Shown: one piece after another, positions 1 through 8,316 of the stretch
Position numbering within the stretch: position 1 is the stretch's first letter
Layout: each line of letters begins with the position of its first letter
Origin: SHVZ01 sp041906305
Lineage (GTDB): Bacteria > Pseudomonadota > Alphaproteobacteria > SHVZ01
Direction: 5' to 3'
DNA length: 64,000 bases
NCBI GenBank assembly: GCA_041906305.1
Contig: JAYRJL010000001.1
Location: 496,001 to 560,000, forward strand
Program-made: the position numbers and the translations under genes
Notes under the pieces: model-generated
Told to the model about the DNA's origin: nothing
Databases searched by the model: none
What the model saw: the letters and a program-made list of their open reading frames with translations, nothing else

Positions 1-573
1 CAGGTATTCGAGGTTCACCTGGTGGCAGATGCCGGTGCCCGGCGGCACCACGCGGAAGTTCGAGAACGCGTCCTGGCCCCAGCGGAGGAACTCGTAGCGC
101 TCGCCGTTCCGCTCGAACTCGAGCTTCACGTTGTCTTCGAACGCCTTCGGGCTGCCGAAGCTGTCGACCATCACCGAGTGGTCGATGACGAGGTCGACCG
201 GCGACAGCGGGTTGATCTTGGTCGGATCGCCGCCGAGGGCGACCATCGCGTCGCGCATCGCGGCGAGGTCGACGACCGCCGGCACGCCGGTGAAGTCCTG
301 CATCAGCACGCGCGCCGGGCGATAGGCGATCTCGCGGTCTGAGTACTTGTCCTTGAGCCAGGCGGCGAGCGCCTTGACGTCGTCGACGGTGACCGTGCGC
401 CCGTCCTCCCAGCGCAGCAGGTTCTCCAGCAGCACCTTGAGCGAGAAGGGGAGCCGGGACACATCGCCGAGGCCGCCCTTCGCGGCGGCTTCCAGCGAGA
501 AATAGTCGTAGCTCTTGGAGCCCACCTTGAGCTGGCGGCGGGTCTTCAGCGTGTCATGTCCGGTGACGGCCAT
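1..573 (-). CDS. acnA: Aconitate hydratase A (N-terminal part, cut by window edge)
   Basis: This is the first 191 codons of a TCA-cycle aconitase, which interconverts citrate and isocitrate in the cytosol with a 4Fe-4S cluster. The translated N-terminus begins MAVTGHDTLKTRRQL and runs through the family-typical stretches LPFSLKVLLENLLR, RVLMQDFTGVPAVVDLAAMR and NPLSPVDLVIDHSV, ending in PPGTGICHQVNLEYL at the window edge. The cluster-binding cysteines lie beyond the edge and cannot be checked. The ATG at 573 has a purine-rich GAGGGGGA about 8 bases upstream. The gene is divergent from the small secreted protein at 908. Identification as the AcnA/IRP1-type rather than AcnB is clear from these motifs. 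Confidence 0.95.
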   Translation of the reverse strand, partial: MAVTGHDTLKTRRQLKVGSKSYDYFSLEAAAKGGLGDVSRLPFSLKVLLENLLRWEDGRTVTVDDVKALAAWLKDKYSDREIAYRPARVLMQDFTGVPAVVDLAAMRDAMVALGGDPTKINPLSPVDLVIDHSVMVDSFGSPKAFEDNVKLEFERNGERYEFLRWGQDAFSNFRVVPPGTGICHQVNLEYL

Positions 574-907
574 GGTCAATCCCCCTCGATGCATGAACAG
601 GAAGCGCCCGGCGGCCGGAACCGGCTTGGGTCGGCCACGAGGCCGGGCGAGGACGTTTGAGCGCCAAAATAGCGTAAGCCCCCGGCAAGTCTAGGCTTTG
701 GACGGCCCTCGCCGCGGCGAAACACGGCGCTCCATGATCGGCCGTCCGGATCGATAGATAGACAACGGCTATATCTATTAAATTTGGTTTAAGTTTTTGA
801 ATAAATGAGCGTTATAAATTTCTTCGTCGTGTCGCATTCCCTAATTATTGTTCATTTGCGGGAGGGCCTATCCTGGACCTCCGCACAACCTAGACGAAAG
901 GTTCCCA
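574..907. other. Divergent intergenic region between acnA and secreted protein
   Basis: This 334-base gap separates the two divergent genes. The half next to acnA is GC-rich. The half at about 750-860 is strikingly AT-rich for this genome and probably carries the promoter of the gene at 908, although I could not find a well spaced -35/-10 pair. An ATG frame beginning at 805 runs into the next gene in a different frame and has no support. Confidence 0.5.
666..693 (-). promoter_or_regulatory. Possible acnA promoter
   Basis: Read on the minus strand there is TAGACT, a 16-base spacer and TATTTT, placed about 95 bases before the acnA start. The -35 match is poor, so this is only a candidate. Confidence 0.25.
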
Positions 908-1267
908 ATGGCTTCGCGTTTCGCCGCCGCCCTCGTGGCTGCGCTCGTCCTGTTCTCGACCGCGGTATTTGCGGACGATCGCGACTTCACGGTGGTCAAC
1001 GGCACCGGCTACGACATCAAGGGTCTCTTCATCAACCCGCCGGGCGACAACGTCTTCAACGAGAACGAGCTCAGGGGCGTTCTCGGCGACGGCAACAAGT
1101 TCGACGTGAAGTTCACCGGCGCGGACAAGGGCTGCACCTGGAACATGAAGGTCACCTGGACCGACGACAGCTCGTCGATCTTCCGCGGCCTCGACCTCTG
1201 CAAGATCTCCACGGTCACGCTGAAGTACAACAAGGCGACCGACACCGCCTCGTACACCTGGGATTGA
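908..1267 (+). CDS. Small secreted protein of unknown function
   Basis: This is a 119-residue exported protein. Residues 1-22 form a standard Sec signal peptide (MASRFAAALVAALVLFSTAVFA) with probable cleavage before DDRDF. The mature part starts with an FTVVNGTGYDIKGLFINPP stretch, ends in a short TVTLKYN strand, and has two cysteines (in GCTW and DLCK) that could form a disulphide in the periplasm. The FxxxNxTGYxI type of domain is widespread in proteobacterial secreted proteins without an assigned function. The start at 908 was chosen over 848 because it gives a clean signal peptide and has GACGAAAGG upstream. The function is unknown. Confidence 0.8.
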   Translation: MASRFAAALVAALVLFSTAVFADDRDFTVVNGTGYDIKGLFINPPGDNVFNENELRGVLGDGNKFDVKFTGADKGCTWNMKVTWTDDSSSIFRGLDLCKISTVTLKYNKATDTASYTWD

Positions 1268-1277
1268 TCTGCCGTCC

Positions 1278-1305
1278 GGCGCCCGGCCCTTCGGGGCCGG
1301 GTGCC
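1278..1305. terminator. GC-rich hairpin between convergent genes
   Basis: An inverted repeat of about 12 base pairs (GGCGCCCGGCCC / GGGGCCGGGTGCC, short loop) lies in the 49-base gap between the convergent secreted-protein gene and purB. There is no T-run, so it is a weak candidate for a shared terminator. Confidence 0.4.
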
Positions 1306-1316
1306 ATCTCCGGGCG

Positions 1317-2609
1317 CTACCCAAGGACGCGGGCGAAGATCGTCTCGACGTGCTTGGTGTGGTAGCCGATGTCGAACAGCGCCTCGAGCTTCTTCAGCCC
1401 CAGCGCGTCGACCACCGCCTTCTCCTTCTTGAGCCGATCCAGGAACTGGCCGCCTTCGCGCCAGGTCGCCATCGCGTTCTTCTGCACGATCTCGTAGGCG
1501 GCTTCGCGCGTCACGCCCGCCTGGGTCAGCTCCAGCATCACGCGCTGCGAGAAGACGAGGCCGCCCAGGCTCTCGAGGTTCTGCTGCATCCGCTCGGGAT
1601 AGACCACGAGCTCGTCGACGACGCGCGCGAGCCGGTTGAGCGCGAAGTCGAGCGTCACCGTCGCGTCGGGGCCGATGCCGCGCTCGACCGACGAATGGCT
1701 GATGTCGCGCTCGTGCCAGAGCGCCACGTTCTCCAGCGCCGGCACCACGGCCGACCGCACCAGCCGCGCGAGGCCGGTCAGGTTCTCGGTCAGCACCGGG
1801 TTGCGCTTGTGCGGCATCGCCGACGAGCCTTTCTGGCCCGGCGAGAAATACTCCTCGGCCTCGCGCACCTCGGTCCGCTGCAGATGGCGGATCTCGGTCG
1901 CCAGCCGCTCGATGCCGGTCGCGACCACCGCGAGCGCCGCGAAATAGGCGGCGTGACGATCGCGCGGAATCACCTGGGTGGAGACCGGCTCCGGCGTCAG
2001 GCCCAGCTTCTTCGCGACGTAAGCCTCGACCATCGGATCGACGTTGGCGAAGGTGCCGACCGCGCCGGAGATCGCGCAGCTCGCGACCTCGGCCCTTGCC
2101 TGCACCAGCCGCTCGCGGTTGCGCTGGAACTCGGCGTAGTGGCCGAGCAGCTTGACGCCGAAGGTCGTGGGTTCCGCATGGATGCCGTGGCTGCGACCGA
2201 TCGTGATCGTGTGCTTGTGCTCGCGCGCGCGGCGCTTGAGCGCCGTCAGCACCTTGTCGACGTCGGCGATCAGGATGTCCGCGGCCTGGACCAGCTGCAC
2301 CGAAAGGCAGGTGTCGAGCACGTCCGAGGAAGTCATGCCCTGGTGGAGGAAACGCGCCTCGTCCCCGACATGCTCGGCGACGTTGGTCAGGAACGCGATC
2401 ACGTCGTGCTTGGTGGTCTTCTCGATCTCGTCGACGCGGGCGGGGTCGACCTTGCCGCGGGCGCGGATCGCCTCCACCGCCGACTTCGGCACGATGCCCT
2501 GCTCGGCCATCGCCTCGGCGGCAAGGATCTCGATCTCGAGCCAGATCTTGTAGCGGTTCTCCGGCTCCCAGATCCGGGCCATTTCCTTGCGTGTGTAGCG
2601 CGGGATCAT
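1317..2609 (-). CDS. purB: Adenylosuccinate lyase
   Basis: PurB acts twice in purine synthesis, splitting SAICAR to AICAR and adenylosuccinate to AMP, releasing fumarate each time. The 430-residue product has the usual length for the short bacterial form. Visible motifs are TSSD (93-96), the catalytic histidine in RSHGIHAEP (H141), and the fumarase/aspartase superfamily signature GSSAMPHKRNP (261-271) containing the flexible-loop serine. It stands just downstream of the sensor kinase gene on the same strand (27-base gap), but nothing suggests a functional link. The start ATG at 2609 gives the family-standard MIPRYTRKEMA N-terminus. Confidence 0.97.
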   Translation of the reverse strand: MIPRYTRKEMARIWEPENRYKIWLEIEILAAEAMAEQGIVPKSAVEAIRARGKVDPARVDEIEKTTKHDVIAFLTNVAEHVGDEARFLHQGMTSSDVLDTCLSVQLVQAADILIADVDKVLTALKRRAREHKHTITIGRSHGIHAEPTTFGVKLLGHYAEFQRNRERLVQARAEVASCAISGAVGTFANVDPMVEAYVAKKLGLTPEPVSTQVIPRDRHAAYFAALAVVATGIERLATEIRHLQRTEVREAEEYFSPGQKGSSAMPHKRNPVLTENLTGLARLVRSAVVPALENVALWHERDISHSSVERGIGPDATVTLDFALNRLARVVDELVVYPERMQQNLESLGGLVFSQRVMLELTQAGVTREAAYEIVQKNAMATWREGGQFLDRLKKEKAVVDALGLKKLEALFDIGYHTKHVETIFARVLG

Positions 2610-2636
2610 CGACGTGCCGGTCCTTGGCTGGAGGTG

Positions 2637-4037
2637 TCAGTGCACCGCCGTTGTAGCACCTGCGAACGGAAGGTCGATGCGGAAGATGGTGCCTTCCGGA
2701 CCGCTTTCGACCAGGCGCAGCTGGCCGCCATGCGCCTCGACCAGGTCGCGGGCGATCGCCAGGCCGAGACCGGTCCCGCCCGGTCGGCCGGTGTTGAAGG
2801 GCTGGAACAGGCGCGGCCTGACGCCGACCGGGATGCCGGGTCCGTCGTCCTTGATCGTGATCGAGACGCCGGAAGGACCCAGCACCGCGCCGATCTCGCT
2901 CAAATGCGCACCGGCGAGGCGGGCATTCCGGATCAGGTTGCCGAGCACGCGGTAGAGCTGGTTGCGGTCGGCGTCGACCAGGAAGTCGGCGTCGAGCTTG
3001 GAATCGAGACGAAACCCTTCCTCGCCGACGATGATCTGGTCCTGCGCGATCTCCTGGATCAGGTCGGCCAGCGCGAAGCGCGCCGGCCGCACCGCCGGGC
3101 GCTCGGTCGCGAAGTCGAGCGTCGACTGGGTCAGCGCCACCGCGCGGTCGACGGCGCGTTCGAGCCTGGGCGTCGTCCGCTGCACCTCCGGATCGGTCGA
3201 GTCCGCGAGCCGGTCGGACAGCACCTGCACGGAAGAGAGGATGTTGCGAAGGTCGTGTCCGAGCTTGGAGACGCCGCTGCCGAGCGCGGCGAGCCGGGCC
3301 TGCTGGCGGAACGCATAGCGGAGCTCGTCCTGCATCGCAGTGAGCTGGCTCTCGGCGAGACCGAGCTCGTCGTTGCGCGGCTTCGGCGGCGGGTCGGTCG
3401 CGGGTGCCTCCGGATGGAACCCGACCATCCGCTGGGTGAGCCGGCGCATCGGGCGGACCAGCAGGAACTGGAGCGAGAAGTAGAGCGCGCTCGCGGTCGC
3501 CAGCGCGATGACGACCGAAAGGCCGAGCAGGCGCTTGGAGTAGTCGAACATCTCCTCGCACATCGGCATCTCGTCGAGGACGACGACCGCCAGCACCGAG
3601 GCGTCCTTCGGGCTCTCGCCGATCACGCGGAGGATCCGGTTGCGGCGCTGGATCATCGTCTCGAAGGCGTCCCGGATCAGCTCCAGCCAGGTGTCGTCGC
3701 GGAGGTCGATTTCGCGATCGACCGCCGGCATCTCGGACACCATCAGGTTGTGCGTGAGCTTGCCCTCGCCGTAGAGGCCGGCGGCATACGCCCCGACATG
3801 GCGCAGCAGGGTCGAGGTCAGCTGCGCCGTCACCATCCGGTCCGGGGTGGCGTCGAGCGACAGGCCGGCCAGATGGGCCGATGCCAGTTTCTGTTCCAGA
3901 TAGACCAGTCTGTATCGCGCGATCGCGGGCACGAACAGCATCACCTCCGTCATCATGACGAAGACGATGGTCAGCAGCAGGAGCCGGCTGGATAGGCCGG
4001 TTCCACGCGGTAGAATTCTCAGATCGCGGAGCTCCAC
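2637..4037 (-). CDS. Membrane sensor histidine kinase
   Basis: This 466-residue protein has two transmembrane segments (about 18-40 and 170-194) enclosing a roughly 130-residue periplasmic sensor domain with no recognised fold. A HAMP-like linker beginning with RPMRRLTQRM follows. The phospho-acceptor box is KLGHDLRN with H261. The ATPase domain shows an N-box (NLIRNARLAG), G1 (DDGPGIP) and G2 (GGTGLGLAIARDLV). It should autophosphorylate and act on an unknown response regulator; no regulator gene is adjacent. The stimulus cannot be inferred. The gene is divergent from rpmH. Confidence 0.9.
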   Translation of the reverse strand: MELRDLRILPRGTGLSSRLLLLTIVFVMMTEVMLFVPAIARYRLVYLEQKLASAHLAGLSLDATPDRMVTAQLTSTLLRHVGAYAAGLYGEGKLTHNLMVSEMPAVDREIDLRDDTWLELIRDAFETMIQRRNRILRVIGESPKDASVLAVVVLDEMPMCEEMFDYSKRLLGLSVVIALATASALYFSLQFLLVRPMRRLTQRMVGFHPEAPATDPPPKPRNDELGLAESQLTAMQDELRYAFRQQARLAALGSGVSKLGHDLRNILSSVQVLSDRLADSTDPEVQRTTPRLERAVDRAVALTQSTLDFATERPAVRPARFALADLIQEIAQDQIIVGEEGFRLDSKLDADFLVDADRNQLYRVLGNLIRNARLAGAHLSEIGAVLGPSGVSITIKDDGPGIPVGVRPRLFQPFNTGRPGGTGLGLAIARDLVEAHGGQLRLVESGPEGTIFRIDLPFAGATTAVH

Positions 4038-4113
4038 CGCCGGCCCCCTTTCGGGCCCCTTTACGCGTTTGCCCCCGCTTCCGGTTCACCGCCCCCGGCC
4101 CGGACCGCGTTGG

Positions 4114-4142
4114 TTGACTTGACCAGACCGAGCCACTATACA
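4114..4142 (+). promoter_or_regulatory. Promoter of rpmH operon
   Basis: TTGACT (4114-4119), a 17-base spacer and TATACA (4137-4142) form a good housekeeping promoter. It gives a leader of roughly 45 bases before the rpmH GTG. It probably drives rpmH, rnpA, yidD and yidC together. Confidence 0.65.
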
Positions 4143-4192
4143 GCGGGCCTCTTTCGCGTGCAGCCCGGCTAGCGGGCATACGGAGTTTTCTC

Positions 4193-4327
4193 GTGAAGCG
4201 CACCTATCAGCCGAGCGTGCTCGTCCGCAAGCGGCGGCACGGCTTCCGGTCCCGCATGGCGACGGTCGGCGGCCGCAAGGTCCTGAATTCCCGCCGCGCC
4301 AAGGGCCGCAAGCGCCTCTCCGCCTAA
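4193..4327 (+). CDS. rpmH: 50S ribosomal protein L34
   Basis: This 44-residue, very basic protein of the large ribosomal subunit reads VKRTYQPSVLVRKRRHGF at the start and ends SRRAKGRKRLSA, the standard L34 sequence. The start codon is GTG. It heads the widely conserved rpmH-rnpA-yidD-yidC run, 15 bases before rnpA, and lies directly behind a strong promoter. Confidence 0.97.
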   Translation: MKRTYQPSVLVRKRRHGFRSRMATVGGRKVLNSRRAKGRKRLSA

Positions 4328-4342
4328 AGGCAATCAAAGCCG

Positions 4343-4696
4343 ATGGCGATCCGGCGGCTCAAGCGGCGGCCGGAATTCCTTCAGGTCGCGTCATCAGGAC
4401 GGAAGGCAGCGATGCCGGGTCTGGTCCTGCAGGCGCGCGCGCGCGCTGACGAAGCATCGGCCGATGCGGAAGACCTTCGCGTCGGCTTCACCGCCAGCCG
4501 CAAGGTCGGGGGCGCGGTCCAGCGCAATCGCGCCAAGCGCCGGCTGAAGGCCGCGGCCGAGGAAGTGCTGGCGGCCGAGGGCAAGCCGGCCCACGACTAC
4601 GTGCTGATCGCGCGCTCGGAGACGATCCACCGTCCCTATGCGCTTTTGAAAGACGATCTCACGCGCGCCTTGAAACGCGTCGGCGACAAGCGATGA
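4343..4696 (+). CDS. rnpA: Ribonuclease P protein component
   Basis: RnpA is the small basic protein that binds the catalytic RNase P RNA and helps process the 5' ends of tRNAs. The 117-residue product carries the family signature RNRAKRRLKAA (about residues 60-70) and the upstream VGFTASRKVGGAVQ strand. Its stop overlaps the yidD start (ATGA), implying translational coupling. The RNase P RNA gene itself is not in this window. Confidence 0.96.
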   Translation: MAIRRLKRRPEFLQVASSGRKAAMPGLVLQARARADEASADAEDLRVGFTASRKVGGAVQRNRAKRRLKAAAEEVLAAEGKPAHDYVLIARSETIHRPYALLKDDLTRALKRVGDKR

Positions 4697-4935
4697 GCGA
4701 TCCGGCCAGTCTCGCTCTCACCGGCGCGGTCCGCGCCTACAAGCTGCTGGTCTCGCCGCTGCTCGGCGTCAATTGCCGCTTCCTGCCGAGCTGCTCCTCC
4801 TACGCGATCGAGGCGATCGAGACCCACGGGCCGCTCGCCGGAAGCTGGCTCGCCGCCAAGCGCCTCTGCCGCTGCCATCCCTGGGGCGGCGACGGCTACG
4901 ACCCGGTGCCGCCGCGCACCTGCACCTCACGCTGA
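4693..4935 (+). CDS. yidD: Membrane protein insertion efficiency factor YidD
   Basis: YidD is a small membrane-associated protein that assists YidC-dependent insertion of inner-membrane proteins. The 80-residue product has the conserved core CRFLPSCSSYA followed by CRCHPWGGDGYDPVP. It overlaps rnpA by four bases and precedes yidC by 16 bases, which is the normal order. Confidence 0.95.
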   Translation: MSDPASLALTGAVRAYKLLVSPLLGVNCRFLPSCSSYAIEAIETHGPLAGSWLAAKRLCRCHPWGGDGYDPVPPRTCTSR

Positions 4936-4951
4936 CATCAGCATCGGAAAC

Positions 4952-6715
4952 ATGATGGGCGACCAAAAGAACCTGGTAATCGCGATCGCGCTGTCGCTCG
5001 CCATCCTGCTCGGCTTCCAGTTCTTCTACGAGCTGCCGAAGGTGCGCGAGCAGGCCGCGCAACAGACGACGCAGACCGACCTCACGAAGCCCATCGCGCC
5101 GGCCACGCCCGGCACGACGGCGGCGCCCGCCACCACGCCGGCGGCCGGTCCGCAGTCGCCAGGTGCCGCATCTCCCGCGGCCGCGCTCGATCGCCCGGCG
5201 GCGCTTGCCGAGAGCCCGCGCATCCCGCTCGACACGCCGTCGCTCAAGGGCTCGATCGCCCTCAAGGGCGGCCGTCTCGACGACGTCGTGCTCAAGGGCT
5301 ATCGCGAGACCACCGATCCCAACTCGCCCAACATCGTGCTGCTCTCGCCGGCATCGGCGCCCGATCCCTATTTCGCCGACTGGGGCTGGGTCCCGGCCGC
5401 GGGCACCGAGATCAAGCTTCCCGACGCGCAGACCCTCTGGACCGCCGACAAGGACAAGCTGACTCCGGAAACCCCGGTCACGCTCTCCTGGGACAACGGC
5501 CAGGGCTTCACCTTCCAGCGGCGCTTCGCCCTCGACAACCGCTACATGGTGACCGTGACCCAGCGCGTGCTGCGCACCGCGCCCGGCGAGCCGGTCACGC
5601 TTCATCCCTACGAGCTGGTGACGCGCACCAACACGCCGCACACGCTCGGCTATTACATCCTTCACGAGGGCGGCTACGGCGTCTTCGACGGCAAGCTCAA
5701 GGAAGTCCACTACTCCGACATGAAGGACGCCAAGAGCGGCGTCATCGAGGTCAACTCGACCGGCGGCTGGATCGGCTTCACCGACAAGTACTGGATGGTC
5801 GCGGCGATCCCCGACCAGAAGGACACCTTCAAGGGCCGCTTCGCGCACGCGCTCGCCGGGAAGGCCGACAAGTACCAGGTGGATATCCTCGGCGGCGGCC
5901 AGCCGCTGGCCCAGGGCCAGGCGATCGAGTCCGTCAGCCGCGTCTTCGTCGGCGCCAAGGAGGTCTCGACCCTCGACGGCTACCAGGAACAGCTCGGCAT
6001 CACCCGCTTCGATCTCGCGATCGACTGGGGCTGGTTCTACTTCCTGACCCGACCGATCTTCTTCGTGCTCGACTGGCTGGCGCGCGTGCTCGGCAACTTC
6101 GGCGTCGCCATCCTGGTGCTGACCGTGCTGGTGAAGGGCCTCTTCTTCCCGCTCGCCAACAAGTCCTACACGGCGATGAGCAAGATGAAGGCGCTGCAGC
6201 CCGAGATGATGAAGCTGCGCGAGCGCTTCGAGAACGACAAGCAGCGCATGAACCAGGAGCTGATGGCGCTCTACAAGCGCGAGAAGGTGAACCCGGCCGC
6301 CGGCTGCCTGCCGATCGTCGTGCAGATCCCGGTGTTCTTCGCGCTCTACAAGGTTCTGTTCGTCACCATCGAGATGCGGCACGCGCCGTTCTTCGGCTGG
6401 ATCAAGGATCTCTCGGCCCAGGATCCGACGACGATCTTCAACCTGTTCGGCCTGATCCCCTGGGAGCCGCCGCACATTCTGATGATCGGCATCTGGCCGC
6501 TGATCATGGGCGTGACCATGTGGTTCCAGCAGAAGCTGAACCCGCAGCCGGCCGACCCGGTGCAGGCAAAGATGTTCATGATCCTGCCGGTGGTCTTCAC
6601 CTACATGCTGGCGAGCTTCCCGGCCGGTCTCGTCATCTACTGGGCCTGGAACAACGTGCTCTCGATGGCCCAGCAATGGGCGATCATGCGTCGGATGGGC
6701 GTGAAGGCGACGTGA
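4952..6715 (+). CDS. yidC: Membrane protein insertase YidC
   Basis: YidC inserts and folds inner-membrane proteins, alone or with the Sec translocon. The 587-residue protein has an N-terminal transmembrane anchor (about 8-24), a Pro/Ala/Thr-rich linker to about residue 90, a large periplasmic domain to about 340, and the conserved insertase domain with several membrane segments in the last 230 residues (including VNPAAGCLPIVVQIPVFFALYKVL). The N-terminus is MMGDQKN; the second ATG at 4955 is equally possible. It ends 11 bases before engB. Confidence 0.97.
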   Translation: MMGDQKNLVIAIALSLAILLGFQFFYELPKVREQAAQQTTQTDLTKPIAPATPGTTAAPATTPAAGPQSPGAASPAAALDRPAALAESPRIPLDTPSLKGSIALKGGRLDDVVLKGYRETTDPNSPNIVLLSPASAPDPYFADWGWVPAAGTEIKLPDAQTLWTADKDKLTPETPVTLSWDNGQGFTFQRRFALDNRYMVTVTQRVLRTAPGEPVTLHPYELVTRTNTPHTLGYYILHEGGYGVFDGKLKEVHYSDMKDAKSGVIEVNSTGGWIGFTDKYWMVAAIPDQKDTFKGRFAHALAGKADKYQVDILGGGQPLAQGQAIESVSRVFVGAKEVSTLDGYQEQLGITRFDLAIDWGWFYFLTRPIFFVLDWLARVLGNFGVAILVLTVLVKGLFFPLANKSYTAMSKMKALQPEMMKLRERFENDKQRMNQELMALYKREKVNPAAGCLPIVVQIPVFFALYKVLFVTIEMRHAPFFGWIKDLSAQDPTTIFNLFGLIPWEPPHILMIGIWPLIMGVTMWFQQKLNPQPADPVQAKMFMILPVVFTYMLASFPAGLVIYWAWNNVLSMAQQWAIMRRMGVKAT

Positions 6716-6726
6716 GCGGCAGGTAG

Positions 6727-7377
6727 ATGAGCGAGCCCGCGAACGAGGTCGACGCTCTCGACGAGGAGGAGGGGCGCCTCCTCTTCGCCAAGGAGTGCAC
6801 TTTTGTCGCGGGATCGGAGCGGCTGGACCACCTGCCGCCGTTCACGCTGCCCGAGGTGGCCTTCGCCGGGCGCTCGAACGTCGGCAAGTCGAGCCTGCTG
6901 AACGCGCTCACCAACCGCTCCGCCCTGGCGCGCGTCTCCAACACGCCGGGCCGCACGCGCCAGCTCAACTTCTTCGACCTCGGCAGCCGGCTGCTTCTCG
7001 TCGACATGCCGGGCTACGGCTATGCCGAGGCCTCCAAGGCCGACATCAAGCGCTGGGAAAAGCTGATCGACACCTATCTCTCGGGGCGGCCGACGCTGGC
7101 CCGCGTGATGGTGCTGATCGATGCCCGCCACGGCATGAAGCCCGGCGACCGCGACCTGATGAAGCGACTCGACGAGCGCGCGGTCTCCTATCAGGTGGCG
7201 CTGACCAAAGGCGACCAGCCGAAGGCCGCAGAGCTCGAGGCGGTGACGGCGAAGGTCGCGGCGGAACTCGCCAAGCATCCGGCCGCGCATCCCGACATCG
7301 TCGTCACGTCGGCCAAGACCGGCGCCGGCATGGCCGAGCTCCGGGCGCGGCTGGCGAAGCTCGCCGCTTCCCGTTAG
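6727..7377 (+). CDS. engB: Ribosome biogenesis GTP-binding protein EngB/YihA
   Basis: This essential GTPase is involved in assembly of the large ribosomal subunit. The 216-residue protein shows G1 GRSNVGKSS (about 46-54), G2 region TPGRTRQ, G3 DMPGYGYAEAS and G4 TKGD. The length and order match the YihA/YsxC family. It follows yidC, as in many alphaproteobacteria. Confidence 0.95.
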   Translation: MSEPANEVDALDEEEGRLLFAKECTFVAGSERLDHLPPFTLPEVAFAGRSNVGKSSLLNALTNRSALARVSNTPGRTRQLNFFDLGSRLLLVDMPGYGYAEASKADIKRWEKLIDTYLSGRPTLARVMVLIDARHGMKPGDRDLMKRLDERAVSYQVALTKGDQPKAAELEAVTAKVAAELAKHPAAHPDIVVTSAKTGAGMAELRARLAKLAASR

Positions 7378-7422
7378 ATTTCGCCCGCCGTTCCCATCCC
7401 GTTCAAACGGACAGAAGAAGCC

Positions 7423-8316
7423 ATGACCGACAACGCCGAGATGCTCGCCAAGGCCAAGGTGCTCTCCGAGGCGCTGCCTTACATGCGCCAGTTCTCGGGC
7501 TCCACGTTCGTCGTGAAGTACGGCGGCCACGCGATGGGCGACAACGAGATGGCGAAGATCTTCGCCCGCGACATCGTGCTGCTGAAGCAGATTGGCGTGA
7601 ACCCGGTGGTCGTCCATGGCGGCGGCCCGCAGATCGGCCAGATGCTGGAGCGTCTCAAGATCAAGAGCGAGTTCATCGACGGGCTGCGCGTCACCGACAA
7701 GGCGACCGTCGAGATCGTCGAGATGGTCCTTGCCGGCACCATCAACAAGCAGATCGTCGCACACATCAACGAAGCCGGCGGCACCGCCGTCGGCGTTTCC
7801 GGCAAGGACGGACGCCTGATCCGCGCCGAGAAGATCAAGCGCACGAAGGTCGATCCGGAGTCCAACATCGAGAAGGTGCTCGACCTCGGGTTCGTCGGCG
7901 AGCCGGTCGAGGTCAACCCGATGATCCTCACCAAGTTCGCGCAGGCCGACATCATCCCGGTGGTGGCGCCCGTGGGCTACGGCAACGACGGCGAGACCTA
8001 CAACATCAATGCCGACACCTCGGCCGGCGCCATCGCCGGCGCGTTGAAGGCGACGCGCTTTCTGCTGCTGACCGATGTCGCCGGCGTTCTCGACAAGAAC
8101 AAGAAACTGATCTCCGAGCTCTCGGCCAAGGAAGCGCGCGCGTTGATCAAGGACGGCACCATCTCCGGCGGCATGATCCCCAAGGTCGAGACTTGCCTGC
8201 TGGCCGTCGACGGCGGCGTCGAAGCCGCGGTGATCCTCGACGGTCGCGTGCCACACGCCCAGTTGCTGGAGATCTTCACCCAGGGCGGCGCCGGCACGAT
8301 CATCCGGCGCTCTTAG
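7423..8316 (+). CDS. argB: Acetylglutamate kinase
   Basis: ArgB phosphorylates N-acetylglutamate, the second step of arginine synthesis. The 297-residue amino-acid-kinase fold shows the glycine-rich VKYGGHAMGD and VVHGGGPQIG motifs near the N-terminus, ATP-site residues in TDVAGVLDKNKK, and a C-terminal GGMIPKVETC stretch. The long form with an N-terminal extension (MLAKAKVLSEALPYM) is typical of arginine-inhibited hexameric enzymes. Its last four bases overlap the end of the convergent LysR gene. Confidence 0.97.
   Translation: MTDNAEMLAKAKVLSEALPYMRQFSGSTFVVKYGGHAMGDNEMAKIFARDIVLLKQIGVNPVVVHGGGPQIGQMLERLKIKSEFIDGLRVTDKATVEIVEMVLAGTINKQIVAHINEAGGTAVGVSGKDGRLIRAEKIKRTKVDPESNIEKVLDLGFVGEPVEVNPMILTKFAQADIIPVVAPVGYGNDGETYNINADTSAGAIAGALKATRFLLLTDVAGVLDKNKKLISELSAKEARALIKDGTISGGMIPKVETCLLAVDGGVEAAVILDGRVPHAQLLEIFTQGGAGTIIRRS

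Noticed and set aside
805..1365. 186-codon plus-strand frame starting at 805
   Set aside because: It overlaps the secreted protein gene in a different frame and its translation is wrong-frame like after the AT-rich start.
1009..4203. A 1064-codon minus-strand open frame and an 881-codon plus-strand frame (1350-3995)
   Set aside because: Both are shadows of purB and the sensor kinase: low-complexity Arg/Ala/Gly-rich translations typical of the wrong frame in GC-rich DNA.
4769..6676. 635-codon minus-strand frame opposite yidD/yidC
   Set aside because: Composition is of the antisense type (His/Arg/Asp/Val-rich) and yidC is certain on the other strand.
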